A DNA stretch of 64,000 bases, from positions 2,120,501-2,184,500 of the forward strand of contig OX327696.1 in assembly GCA_946807835.1 (NCBI GenBank). The letters are read 5' to 3'. Below the pieces are notes generated by a model. That model was not told where the DNA came from and did no database searches. It worked only from the letters and a program-made list of their open reading frames with translations. The position numbers and the translations under genes were made by a program. Source of the stretch: Ailanthus altissimus. Its lineage: Eukaryota; Streptophyta; Magnoliopsida; Sapindales; Simaroubaceae. Shown one piece after another: positions 33,488 to 43,693 of the stretch; position 1 is the stretch's first letter; every line of letters starts with the position of its first letter.

Positions 33488-33570
33488 ATGAGCATCCAAC
33501 ACAACATCTTCATCAACTCATTCCTCCATCTCTCATTAGAAATATGATGTGTTTCTTTATTTTCTAGAGG
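33488..33570 (+). pseudogene. TNL pseudogene piece: start of a TIR domain
   Basis: The segment from ATG at 33488 matches the start of the second TIR pseudogene (35573 onward): MSIQ..., a Ser/Thr-rich leader, then a KYDVFL-like end at about 33540-33560. It is cut at 33571 by the LTR that follows. With the NB-ARC piece at 34991-35435 it may be the remains of one receptor gene. Confidence 0.7.
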
Positions 33571-34222
33571 TGTGATTCATCCACGTTGTCTTAGCCTAAA
33601 TTTCTGCTAGGTTTCTTTATTGTTTCTTCGAAATCTTGAGTTTACAACAACAGTCAATGAACGAACTGCTAATTTTTTTATTATAAGCAACACTCCATGG
33701 GAATGAATAGGATTAATACAAGATTAAATAAGATTAGTTATGATTATAATATAAAATAAGTTGTTGTGTGTTCAAAATAATTATCCATGTTGGAGCAGGG
33801 GAAGGTAGTGAGACCAATTACTAAATATTTATGGACTATTTTATAGGAAGTGAAAAGTATTTTAGTAGTTTAAGAATTGTGGGAAACATAACAGAGCTGA
33901 AAGATGTTTTAGAACAAGGTGCTTATAAAGAAACGGGCTTTTATTGTTTTTTCACTTGCCTTCACACTACAATACGCTTGCTTTTATTTATACCTTATGT
34001 GACCAACATTGCTATTGTTTTAGCCACACATTTCAACCTACTTACTGGGATCACAGATATCAACTACCTTCTCTGACTTCTAGTCAATTATGAATTATGC
34101 TAGATATTTCTATATTATTATAGATATTTTTAGATTTTATTGTGTATTATTTTAGATATTATTTTTGTAGACTTTCAAGAAACTAGACATTTTGTAAGAT
34201 TACAAATTATTTATTTTTAACA
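33571..34222 (-). repeat. Copia LTR, left copy (3' LTR of a minus-strand element)
   Basis: The block of about 652 bases is repeated at 37063-37692 with conserved order throughout, including AGCAACACTCCATGGGAATGA and GTTGGAGCAG. On the minus strand it starts TGTTAAAAATAAAT right after RNase H sequence and a purine tract (AAGATGGGG), as a 3' LTR should. It interrupts the TIR fragment. Confidence 0.8.
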
Positions 34223-34229
34223 CCCCATC

Positions 34230-34640
34230 TTAATTTGTAATATTCATTTAGTCTCTAAGAATCTTGAACCTTTTAATTGGCAACACATTTGGAAAAATGC
34301 CTGCAAGTTGTTTTGTAATCCTATAGAATTTTATCTTAATCTCTTTTTTCTCTACAAGCTCTCTGATTAAGTGATATCTAAGTTCAATATACTTTGACTA
34401 GCTATAAAATATTGGATTCTTCATCTAACAGTAGATGATTGTAAGAGATTCTTGCATCTGTTGATCTTTTAGTATCTTTCTTAACTAGACTTCTTCACAA
34501 TCTAAATATAGTGCACTGTTCACTGCTTCTTTAATGCCCAAGTTATGAATTTGATCCAAAACAAAACACGAATTAAGAAGTACTCTTTTTGTCATCAATT
34601 GATCCTACCCAATCAATCCTTAAAGACTTAAATTAGAAAA
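34230..34640 (-). pseudogene. Copia RNase H remnant
   Basis: The antisense translation keeps the order of copia RNase H: DWVGSIDDKKSTS near 34600-34640, SKYIELRYHLIRELVEKKEI near 34340-34400, and a QLAGIFPNVLP region (family ADIFTKPLP) near 34290-34320. It directly precedes its LTR. The upstream remainder of pol is missing, cut at about 34640. Confidence 0.75.
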
Positions 34641-34990
34641 AAAAAAAAACAGACAAGAAAAATCAAGGACAATATCATTGAATGGTTTAAGGTATTGAAA
34701 ATTTCAAAGTTTTAATAATTAAAGTAGAAAGAGTTCATCAAATAAATATGCACTGCGGAGAAAAAGTAGAAAGCGGGATTTAATAAGCTAAAACTTAAAA
34801 GGTCGGGATCAAATAGCACAATTTTGGTATGTAAACAAAGGTCCTGCATGTCTACCCGATTTCATTGGATCTACTTCATATATGATTAGAATTATATTTA
34901 TTTTTTGTTTTTTTTTACCGAGTGGCTTCACTTAAAATTTGCATGGCTTAAATCTAAAAATATTTGAAAAATAGTACTTTCACTGTGCAG

Positions 34991-35435
34991 GCACGTGGCA
35001 AAATTTATTCAGGAAATTGTTAGAGAGATATTAAGAAAATTAAGGCCTACAACATTAAGGACTCACGATGATCTAGTAGGAACAGATTCACGTTTGGAAA
35101 AACTAAAATTTCTTATCAGTTCGAGGTTTGATGATGTTCTCATGATAGGTATTTGTGGAATGGGATGAATTGGCAAGACAACAATTGCCCGAGTTGTTTA
35201 TTCTTTGATCTCAAGTGATTTTGAAGGAAGCAGTTTTCTTGCCACTGTTAGAAAATTTTCAGCAAAAGATGGTCTAATTGCCTTACAAAAGCAACATCTT
35301 TCCGAGTGTCTTATGGACACAAATATCAAGATATATAATGACTTTGATGGCGCCCAAATGATAGAAAGTAAGTTGGAGCTTAAAAAGGTTCTTGTTCTTA
35401 TTGACGATGTTGTTCATGTAAAAGAAATTTCTTAA
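34991..35435 (+). pseudogene. TNL pseudogene piece: NB-ARC domain first half
   Basis: An acceptor-like TGTGCAG precedes 34991. Translation gives KFIQEIVREILRKL, VGTDSRLEKLKFLIS, MIGICGMG, then a TGA stop in the P-loop where Gly is expected, followed by IGKTTIARVVYSLIS, GSSFLATVRKFSAKDG and kinase-2 VLVLIDDVVH near 35390. It ends at a stop at 35433-35435 before RNBS-B. It is close in wording to the intact TNL gene at 12-13 kb, so it is a paralogue. Confidence 0.88.
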
Positions 35436-35533
35436 CTGCATTAGGAGGCGAGTCCACCAAGGGACTTTCTATTTTCTAAATTGAGTTTGTGAGTAATAGA
35501 AAGTGACTTTCTTACTTCAAACTTTTCAGAGAC

Positions 35534-35542
35534 ATATAAATA
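35534..35542 (+). promoter_or_regulatory. TATA box of the second TIR pseudogene
   Basis: ATATAAATA lies about 30 to 40 bases before the ATG at 35573, a normal core promoter position for a short-leader TNL gene. It shows that this TIR piece is the start of its own gene copy and not a downstream exon of the NB-ARC piece. Confidence 0.45.
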
Positions 35543-35572
35543 GGAGGTTGTCAAAACAATTATATTGCTTCC

Positions 35573-36614
35573 ATGAGCATCCAAACAACCTCTTCGTCAA
35601 CTCATTCCTCCGTCTCTCCTTCGAAATATGATGTGTTCTTAAGCCTTAGAGGTGAAACACTCTAAGAACTTCACAGATCATCTCTATGTTGCTCTGAATA
35701 AAAACGGAATTAATAATTTGGAGATCACAAAGAACTTGAGAGAGGAAGACCCATTTCACCAGGACTTTTTAGAGTAATTGAAGAATCAATATCTTCAATT
35801 TTTTTTTTTCCAAACTATGCTGATTCGACATGGTGCTTGAACGAACTTGTCAAGATTGTTCAATACAAAAAATCGATTGAATAAATGGTTTTTCCCATTG
35901 ATGTCCAAGGGAAATCCAAGTATAGCAACCTATGGAGCAGTATTTATGGATGAGATGGATGGTTTCCTTGGAGGCTTCAGTTTCCCCCAAGAGGTGCGCA
36001 CGTCCTACTACACTGAGACAACAATAGTAATTTATGCAATTGAGCATGCTTCGATCAAAGGTTGGCATAAAATAATTATTTAAAGTAACTTCATGTTAGT
36101 GGTACGTCTTCTTTCCAATAAAACTCTTCAATCCCCCGGACAATTTTATACTCAATGGATCAATTGTATTCATATTTATTTTCAAATATCATTTTTCTAT
36201 CAGGACACTTTTTGTGAAACTAATGTCGTTGCTGATAAACTAACCAATTTAGGAGTAGGTTACAATGGCTTTACTTCATGGAATAAAAACCTTACTAAAA
36301 TTTTAGATCAGTTATTTAGAGATGTTAATGGGTTTAACTCATATCGCTTTATTTAATATTTATTATTAATTTTCTCTCCTAAGGGGTAAGGTTTATGTGC
36401 CACCCCTGATTAAGTGTTATTGTTTCTATTTTAATGTTATTGCTTCACCTCGTCTGAACGGAGTTTTTAAAAAATGGTTTTTCCCTTTTTCTATGATGTA
36501 GAACCAATTGAGGTGAGAAAATAGGCTGGAATTTTTCAAGAAACGTTTAGGAGAATATAGAAAAGGTGCAAAAGTGGAGAGAAGCTTTGAATGAGGTGGC
36601 CAATCTCTAGTCAT
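35573..36614 (+). pseudogene. TNL pseudogene piece: TIR domain split by a LINE
   Basis: The first part (35573-35896) reads MSIQTTSSSTHSS, SKYDVFLSLRGET, then frameshifts, ISPGLFRVIEES and STWCLNELVKIVQ. After a 575-base insertion the TIR resumes at 36472 with MVFPFFYDVEPIEVRK and ends near 36614 with a KWREALNEVANLS-like end. Stops and frameshifts are scattered through it. The flanking word AAATGGTTTTTCCC is present on both sides of the insertion, so the original TIR was uninterrupted. Confidence 0.85.
35897..36471 (+). mobile_element. 5'-truncated LINE (L1-type) with RNase H domain
   Basis: The 575-base insertion is flanked by 14-bp target duplications, 35883-35896 and 36472-36485. Inside, 35903-36353 encodes an RNase H-like end of a plant LINE ORF2: GNPSIATYGAVF, GFLGGFSFP, TTIVIYAIEHASIKGW, NVVADKLTNLG, with one in-frame stop near 36081. 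The 3' part (36360-36471) is an untranslated tail with GGTTTATGTGCCACCCC and ends in a short A run, as L1 insertions do. Some catalytic acidic residues are lost. Confidence 0.88.
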
Positions 36615-37062
36615 TCTGGTTCAGCAATTTGTGCTAATTTCTTAGTTTTGCATGTTTTATTCTTTTTCTATCTCTTTCTGAGGCAAGATGGAAGTAACGA
36701 TCGATAGATATTTCAACTGAAATTGACAGTTCAAACACGGATACGAAAATTGACAATTTAGAAAATATTATCAATCAAAATTTGAGAAAACTAATGAAAT
36801 TACAATCCTATAATAGAATGAAATTAAATCCCTTCAACATTGGATTAAACAGGAAGAAATTGTTAATAAAATGTAGAATATAATAGGATTAATGTGAAAA
36901 AGGATTTTTATTAATGCGTGGTTAACATATGAAATAAATTACTAATGGAACAAAATAAATATATATTTTAGACGCCTTTCAAATTTTTTTTCAAAAAAGA
37001 CACTGATGGCACAAAGGATGCATCTAATAATGGAGCTCTTAAAAAGTTTCATTTTTTAGGGG

Positions 37063-37692
37063 TGTGGTTCATCCACGTTGTCCTAGCCTAAATTTCTGCC
37101 ATGTTTCTCTATTGGTTCTCTGGAATCTTGAGTTTAAAACAATAGTCAATAAACGAACTGCGAATTTTCTTGTTATAAGCAACACTCCATGGGAATGAGT
37201 GGTATTAATTCAATATTAGATAAGATTAGTTAGGATTATAATATAAAATAAGTTTTTGTGGGTTCAGAATAGTTGTCCCTGTTGGAGCAGCGGAAGGTAG
37301 TGAACCCAATTACTAAAGTTCGTGGACCTATTTGTTTGCAGTGAAAAGTATTGAGTAATTTAAGAATTGTGTGAAAAATAATAGAGCGGAAAGATATTTT
37401 ATAAGAGGAAGCTTAAAGAAACGAGCTTTTATTGTTTTCTCACTTAGCTTCACTACAATTCAATTGTTCCTATTTATATTCAGCGTGACCCACATTGTTA
37501 TTAATTTATAGTCGCAAATTTTCACCTCTTTTAATTACTCTTTAATTTTTAAATAATTATAGATTATGTTAGATAATTTTACATTATTATAAATATTTTT
37601 AAATTTTATTAATTTTAAATTTTAAATTTTTTTTTTATAGATTTATAAAAATTAGATATTCTTTTAAGATTACGAATTCTTTATTTTTAACG
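37063..37692 (-). repeat. Copia LTR, right copy
   Basis: This is the partner of 33571-34222, starting TGTGGTTCATCC and ending in TTTTTAACG (CG instead of CA). The two copies enclose an RNase H remnant and plus-strand TNL pieces. They may be a true LTR pair or two insertions of one family. No matching target duplication was found on the outer sides. Confidence 0.75.
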
Positions 37693-37796
37693 GTCCCAAC
37701 CTATTGTACTTGCACCAAACAAAAGATTGAATAAAAATAAACAAAATAATCCTATCTCTTAATATATCCCATGTACCTAAAGGGCCTATATGTATA

Positions 37797-38548
37797 TGTT
37801 GAAGCGGAAGTACACAAACAATGCTAAACAATTCACCAAAGTATTATAATAATGTAGAACAAATTATTAAGAAATAAAAGAGAGAAAGAGGTAGAAGAAG
37901 AACACACAAAGAATTACGTAGTTCGGTAACTTGCCTACGTCCACGGCGGATCAAGATCACACTCTTCTCTTATTATGAATCACAAGGTAATCACAAAGTA
38001 TGCCTATTACAAGAAAGATCACAAAGAAAACTTTCTCTTGCTCTCTAGGGATTTTCTTTCACAAAGAACCACTAAGAATAATCACTAAGATTATTGTTGA
38101 TCACCAAGATCTCTCTAAGATCACAAAGATCTCACTAACTTGATCACAAAGATTGTCAAGATCACAAAGATGATAAGATGTGTTTACAAGCCAATTGATA
38201 ACCTTTATATAGGCCTTGGGACGTCCTAGGTTTTCCCTATATGTATGGGAGTCGTATTAGAGAGTCCTAGAGCAAGTGGGAGACAAAATTAGGAAGTTTT
38301 CTAATTTTGGGATATTGTTCTTGCGTCCAGCGCTGGCGCGCTTCTGCTGAGCGCTGCGGCGTTGGCTTCCTGGCGCCGTGGCGCTAACATACTGGAATTT
38401 GTGCCGCAATGCCCATGCCTGGTCGCTGCGGCGCTGGCGCTTGATGCGCCCTTCCTCATTTCGCGTCCGTCTTCGATCCGTGGGCACCCTACGCACTTGG
38501 CTTGATCCCTATATCATATTCCAATGATTTTTAATCAATATTCTCACA
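37797..38548 (-). repeat. 3' LTR of the copia element
   Basis: 752 bases, with the same order of words as the 5' LTR, the TATATAAAGG box near 38221-38212, and the GC-rich segment at 38320-38490. Confidence 0.9.
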
Positions 38549-38594
38549 AATATTCTCCTTGATTCAAATCATTCACAAAGTAAATCGGTCACCC

Positions 38595-40623
38595 TCACAA
38601 AGTAGTGACTTCGGTTAAGTCCTTGCATAGGACGAACTTAACTGAGGGCAGTGGCTTAGTCAACATATTAGCAGGATTTTTAGATGACGCTATCTTTGTC
38701 AGACTAACTTCACCACTTTGGACAATCTCACGAATGTAATGGAGCCTCACATCAATGTGTTTCGACCTCTCGTGGAACACTTGATGCTTGCTTAGGTGTA
38801 TGGCACTCTGGCTGTCACAATATACACCGGTGTTTACATCTTTACGAGCCAATATCTCTGCGTATATGCCTTTTAACCACACGGCCTCCTTTATAGCTTC
38901 ACCAACAGCTATGTACTCTGCCTCTGTGGTAGAAAGTGCAACCACATGTTGTAGAACTGATCTCCAACACACTACACCCAAACACTGTGAATACGTAGCC
39001 CGTTAACGATCTTCTCTTGTCAAGATCACCTGCATAATCTGAGTCTACGTACCCTCTTACCATTTCATTGCTGTCCTTGTCCCTCTTATACACCAACCCG
39101 TGATTCGACGTTCCCTTGAGATATCTCAGAATCCACTTTACTGTAAGCCAGTGATCTTTATCCGAATTCGCCATGTATCTACTCACCACACTCACAGCTT
39201 GTGCTATGTCTAGTCTTGTGCAAACCATTGCATACATGATGCTCCCCACAGGGCTTGCATACGATACTTTGCTCATCTGTAGTTTCTCATCCTCGGATGT
39301 CGATGACTGTGCTGCTGACAGTCTGAAATGCATGGCCAAAGGAGTAGAGACAGACTTCGTGTTTGACATACCAAACTTCTCCAGAATTTTGACTATATAT
39401 CACTGTTGGGACAAAAAGATAACATCTCTTCTTTCCCTCACAATGTCCATACCCAAAATTCTCTCCGCTGCTCCCAAATCCTTCATTTCAGACTCGCCAT
39501 TTAACTGCTTCTTGAGCTTTTGTATTTCTTCCATATTCTTGCATGCGATCAACATATCATCGACGTATAGAAGCAAATACATCATCCCACAACTCATGTT
39601 CTTGAAGTACACGCATCCATCATACTTGCTCCTACTAAAGTCACAAGCCATCATAAACTCATCAAATCTCATATACCACTATCTAGGTGATTGTTTTAAC
39701 CCGTATAATGACTTCTTTAGCAAACAAGCATGATCTTCTTTATCAGGCTCCTCGAACCCTTGCGGTTGTGCCATGTATATTGTTTCTTCAAGCTCTCCAT
39801 GTAGAAAAGCTGTCTTTACATCCATCTACTCTAGATGTAAATCAAAGTTTGCACACATAGCTAATAAAATCCTAATAGATGTGTGCTTGACAACTGGAGA
39901 GAATATCTCATGAAAATTGACTCCCTCTCTCTGAGTAAAACCTTGTGCTACTAACCTAGCCTTAAATCTCGTAGGCTCAATCCCCGGTATCCCCTCATTC
40001 ACCTTATACACCCACTTGCACCCGACTAGCTTCTTTTGAGGTCTCTCCACCAACTTCCAGGTATTGTTCTTCCTAAGAGAACAAATTTCTTCTTTCATGG
40101 CCTGCTGCCATTCTTTCTTGTTTTCACTCTTCATAGTCTTACCATATGTCCTAGGCTCATCATACTCAAGAGTGTAAGAAGAATTAAACGCATGAGCAAC
40201 TAAGTCTGCTTGTGCATACCTGACTGGTAGGTTAATCGTTCTCCTTAGCCTGTCTCTAACAAGCTGGTACTCTTCAAGTTCCAACTCAGGAGTTCTAGTC
40301 TTCTTTTGGGTGGACTTGGAGGAACTCGCCGGTGTTCTTAGTTCATTTTCAAGGATTTCCTTGTTGAAGTATTGATCTGGGGGCATATTAGATCCATTTT
40401 CAGGCGCTACTTCAACTTCAATTGACTTGGGTGCTGAGTTTTCCTTGGTCACAGGTTCTTCTTTCTCATTTACTTGGGAGGTTTTCAGCATCGTCATCTC
40501 ATCGAACGTCACATCATGACTTATGATACTCTTTGGTGGTGTTAAATCTTTACACCACACTTTGTATCCTTTTACTCCTTCGGAATATCCTATGAATACC
40601 TCTTTGATAGCTCTAGGTTCCAA
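38595..40623 (-). pseudogene. Copia reverse transcriptase and RNase H
   Basis: From high to low coordinate: a short linker (AIKEVFIGYSEGVKGYKVW), then RT with NTWKLVERP, CKWVYKVNEG, FKARLVAQGFTQREGVNF, the LLLYVDDMLIACK catalytic site near 39580 and LKDLGAAERILGMDI-like sequence. RNase H follows with YVDSDYAGDLDKRRSLTGYVF, ALSTTEAEYIAVGEAIKEAV, VYCDSQSAIHLSKH and RSKHIDVRLHYIRE. Stops near 39825, 39690 and 39395, and a frameshift near 38950, break the reading. Catalytic residues themselves are kept. Confidence 0.92.
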
Positions 40624-41346
40624 CTTCCCCTCTTTAACATATACAAAGACAAGGTAACCAAATATCTAAGATGGTCATACTTCGGAGGATTGCCAGACCA
40701 TTTCTCTTCTAGCGTCTTGAAGTCAATTGCTGAGGAAGGACTTCTGTTTATCAAGTAAGCAGCAGTCACTACAGCTTCTCTCCAGAATGTCTTGGACATT
40801 GGTAAGCACGCATCTAACCCTTTCAAGTAGGGTCTTGTTCATCCTCTCAGCTACCCCATTCTGCTGCGGTGTTGATCTTACTGTTCTATGCCTTGCAATC
40901 CCATGCTTGGCACAAAACCCATCAAACTCTCTGTTGCAAAACTCGAGGCCGTTGTCAGTCCTAAGCCTCTTTACCCTTTTGCCAGTCTGATTTTCAACAA
41001 GAACCTTCCAAGTCTTGAATATTTCAAAGGCTTGATCCTTGCTCTTCAATACATAGACCAACAGCTTCCTCGAATAGTCATCAATCAAGCTGAGAAAATA
41101 TCTAGCACCACCACGAGTAGCTGTCTGAGCTGGTCCCCAAAGATCCGAGTATATGTAGTCAAGAGTCCCCTTAGTCTTGTGTTCGCCGGTACTGAACCTC
41201 ACTCTATGTGCTTTCCCTAGCACACAATGCTCACAAAACTCTAAAGGCTGGAACTTATCCTCTCCAAAGACCTTTTGGCTATATAACTCCTTTAGGTTTC
41301 TCTTGCCTAATTGTGCCAGTCTAAGATGCCATAACTTGGTTTGCAT
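40590..41346 (-). pseudogene. Copia integrase
   Basis: GAG-pre-integrase motif: LWHLRLAQLGKRNLKEL, then FCEHCVLGKAHRV (zinc-binding HHCC region). The DDE core has SDLWGP, FLSLIDDYSRK, RTDNGLEF and QNGVAERMNKTLLER, so all three acidic residues are present. A frameshift near 40790-40800 separates the C-terminal part (FWREAVVTAAYLINRSPSSA). It would insert element cDNA into host DNA if intact. Confidence 0.92.
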
Positions 41347-41497
41347 ACTCTCATCGATCTACAGAGAATAGTACAGAACCACTCACGACTTCACCCTTAA
41401 ACACATAAATACCTTTGTGTTTCTCCCCTCTCATCACCACTATGGAACCTCTCAAAACTCTTAAAATCCCTCCGTCAATCCTGATGGAACACCCATT

Positions 41498-42567
41498 TTA
41501 GTCTAAAGTCCCTAGTGAGATCAAGTTTCTCTTCAAGTCAGGAACATACCTAACATCTGTCAACTCTCTCACTCGCCCATCATGTAGCCTAAGTTTAACA
41601 CTACCAATTCCCATCATCTGACACGCAATTTCATTACCCATTAAGACCTTACCACCACTAATAGGCTGGAAATTTGTAAACCAAGACTTGTGCGGGCACA
41701 TGTGAAAAGTACAACCAGAATCTAAAATCCATTGTTCAGAGTTTATACCATCAGTAGCAACGAGTGTCTCTGCGCTGTCATAGCTATCATCATAGGCAAG
41801 CGCAGCATCCGCTTTCTTCTTATCATGTGCTTTCTTCTCAGGATAGTCCTTTATGAAGTGCCCCTCTTTCTTGCAGCAATAGCACTTCCTAGGAGTCCTA
41901 GACTTCGACCTTGAGCCTTTTTTCTTCCTATCTCTATATGAGGGCCTTCCTCTTACAAATAAATTTTCTGCATTGCCCTCAGCCTGCTTTCCTAATAACT
42001 TTGAGTTTAATGATGATTTCACATCACTCATCGCTAAACTCTCTCTGCCGTAGAGTAGCGTATCAACAAAACTCTCATAGCTCTTGGGGAGTGAACTCAG
42101 CAGGATAATTGCTCTATCTTCATCTTTTATCTTGATGTTGATAGACTCAAGATCAAGGATGATCTTATTGAAGGCGTCTATATGATCTTTCATCGGCGTC
42201 CCCACTGACATGGACAGCTGATACAGCTTTTTCTTTATATGTAGTCTGTTGGCCAACATTTCCTCATATAAAGAGAGTCAAGTTTCTTCCAAAGATCTAT
42301 TGCCGTCGTCTCACCTACTACTTCCCTTAGTACTTCATCGCTCAATGATAGAACGATTGTGCTATGAGCTCTTTCTTGAATGTCCCTTGTTTCTGCTTCT
42401 GCTCTAGATGACTCTGGCGTCTTCTCTTCATCACTAGATGGAGTTGCAGTCTCCTCTAATGCCGAACCAAGTCTTTGGCTCACCAACAACGCCTTAACCT
42501 TCATCTTCCACAGATTGAAGTCATTCGTACCATTGAATTTCTCTACCTCATACTTGGGTGTGGCCAT
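41498..42567 (-). pseudogene. Copia gag and protease
   Basis: The gag start MATPKYEVEKFNG is at 42567. LWKMKVKALLVSQRLG follows, and a frameshift lies near 42240-42260. The longer part (42259-41498, 253 codons) contains the UBN2-type gag core (LPKSYESFVDTLLYGRESL), a zinc knuckle CYCCKKEGHFIKDY whose last Cys is Tyr (about 41884-41845), and the protease motif WILDSGCTFHMCP (about 41733-41695) with the catalytic Asp. A stop follows at about 41500 after SLGTLD. Confidence 0.9.
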
Positions 42568-42584
42568 GTCTGCTTATAACCAAA

Positions 42585-42596
42585 GCTCTAATACCA
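42585..42596 (-). promoter_or_regulatory. Primer-binding site of the copia element
   Basis: TGGTATTAGAGC on the minus strand starts three bases after the 5' LTR end. It differs from the complement of initiator methionine tRNA (TGGTATCAGAGC) at one position. It defines the element's direction and first-strand priming site. Confidence 0.85.
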
Positions 42597-42599
42597 GTT

Positions 42600-43381
42600 T
42601 GTTGAAGCGGAAGCACACAAACAACGCTAAACAATTCACCCAAGTAATATAATAATGCAGAACAAGTTATTAAGAAATAAAAGAGAGAAAGAGGTAGAAG
42701 AAGAACACACAAAGAATTACGTGGTTTGGCAACTTGCCTACGTCCACGGCGGATCAAGATCACACTCTTCTCTTATTATGAATCACAAGACAACCACAAC
42801 GTATGCCTATTACAAGAAAGATTACAAAGAAAACTCTCTCTTACTCTCTAGGGATTTTCTCTCACAAAAAATCACTAAGAATAATAACTAAGATTATTGT
42901 TAATTACCAAGATCTCTCTAAGATCACAAAGATCTCACTAACTTGATCACAAAGATTGTCAAGATCACAAAGATGACAAGATGTGTTTACAAGCCAATTG
43001 ATAGCCTTTATATAAGCCTTGGGACATCCTAGGTTTTTCCTATACGAGTGAGAGTCGTATTAGGGAGTCCTAGAGCAAGTGGGAGATGAAATTAGAAAGT
43101 TTTCTAATTTCAGGATACTGTTCCCTCGTCCAACGCTGCAGTGCTAGGAGCTCGTCGCTTCAACGCTGGCGCGCTTCTGCTGAGTGCTGTGGCACTGGCT
43201 TCCTGGCGCCGCGGCGCTAATATACTGGAATTTGCGCTGCAGCGCCCATGCTTGGTCGCTGCAGCGCTGGCGCCTGGTGCGCCCTTCCTCCTTTCGCGTC
43301 CGTCTTCGATCTGTGTGCACCCTACGCACTTGGCTTGATCCCCAAATCATATTTCAATGATTGTTAATCAATATTCTCACA
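42600..43381 (-). repeat. 5' LTR of the copia element
   Basis: 782 bases. It contains a TATA box on the minus strand near 43015-43006 (TATATAAAGG) about 370 bases into the LTR, and a strikingly GC-rich segment (43130-43300) with repeated GCTGCAGCGC and GGCGCC words. Compared with the other LTR it has an extra segment of about 20 to 30 bases near 43137-43165. Confidence 0.9.
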
Positions 43382-43382
43382 A

Positions 43383-43693
43383 TATAGTATTTACATTTTC
43401 GAAGTAGACAAATTTGAACGTCTATCGATATATTAAAATGAAAATCACTTGTCGTTAGATCACAAAACTTTGAGATAAAAGCATGTAAAGTAGAGTTTTT
43501 GTTGAAGATAATAAAGTAAAATAAGAAAGTAGATATTGTATGTTGTCTAAATTAGATTGTAAATTTTAGTTTCCTTTCTTGTAAAAGGTCATAGCTAATT
43601 ATAGTCATTACAATAGGATTCGATTTGTATAAAGCCAGAGTTTTGATATTGAATGAAAGTAGCAAAAAGCAATTCATCAAATACTTTTTCTCG
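43383..43693 (+). repeat. Probable 5' LTR remnant of the next copia element
   Basis: About 310 bases lie between the end of the minus-strand copia element and a plus-strand primer-binding site at 43694. The position fits a truncated or interrupted LTR. The left half may lie on the other side of the inserted element, before 37797, but no match was proven. Confidence 0.4.

Larger units (their letters stand above)
37797..43381 (-). mobile_element. Nearly complete copia element with two LTRs (TNT1/Tork-like)
   Basis: The element of about 5.6 kb has LTRs at 37797-38548 (3') and 42600-43381 (5'). In element sense each begins TGTGAGAATATTG and ends CTTCAACA. The initiator Met primer-binding site (TGGTATTAGAGC) is at 42596-42585 on the minus strand, and a polypurine region (AAGGAGAATAT) lies at about 38559-38549. 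Gag, protease, integrase, RT and RNase H are all present in copia order. Flanks are GTATA on the left (37792-37796) and ATATA on the right (43382-43386), a near-match target duplication. LTR similarity is high, so this is the youngest large insertion, but several stops and frameshifts make it non-autonomous. Confidence 0.92.

Noticed and set aside
39173..39733. Open frame of 186 codons on the plus strand
   Set aside because: It is the antisense shadow of the copia reverse transcriptase and RNase H region.
40888..41371. Overlapping plus-strand open frames
   Set aside because: They lie antisense to the copia integrase, which has the family motifs on the minus strand.
37797..43381. Complete, active copia retrotransposon
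   Set aside because: Both LTRs and all domains are present, but several stops and frameshifts across gag, integrase and RT/RNase H rule out autonomous activity.
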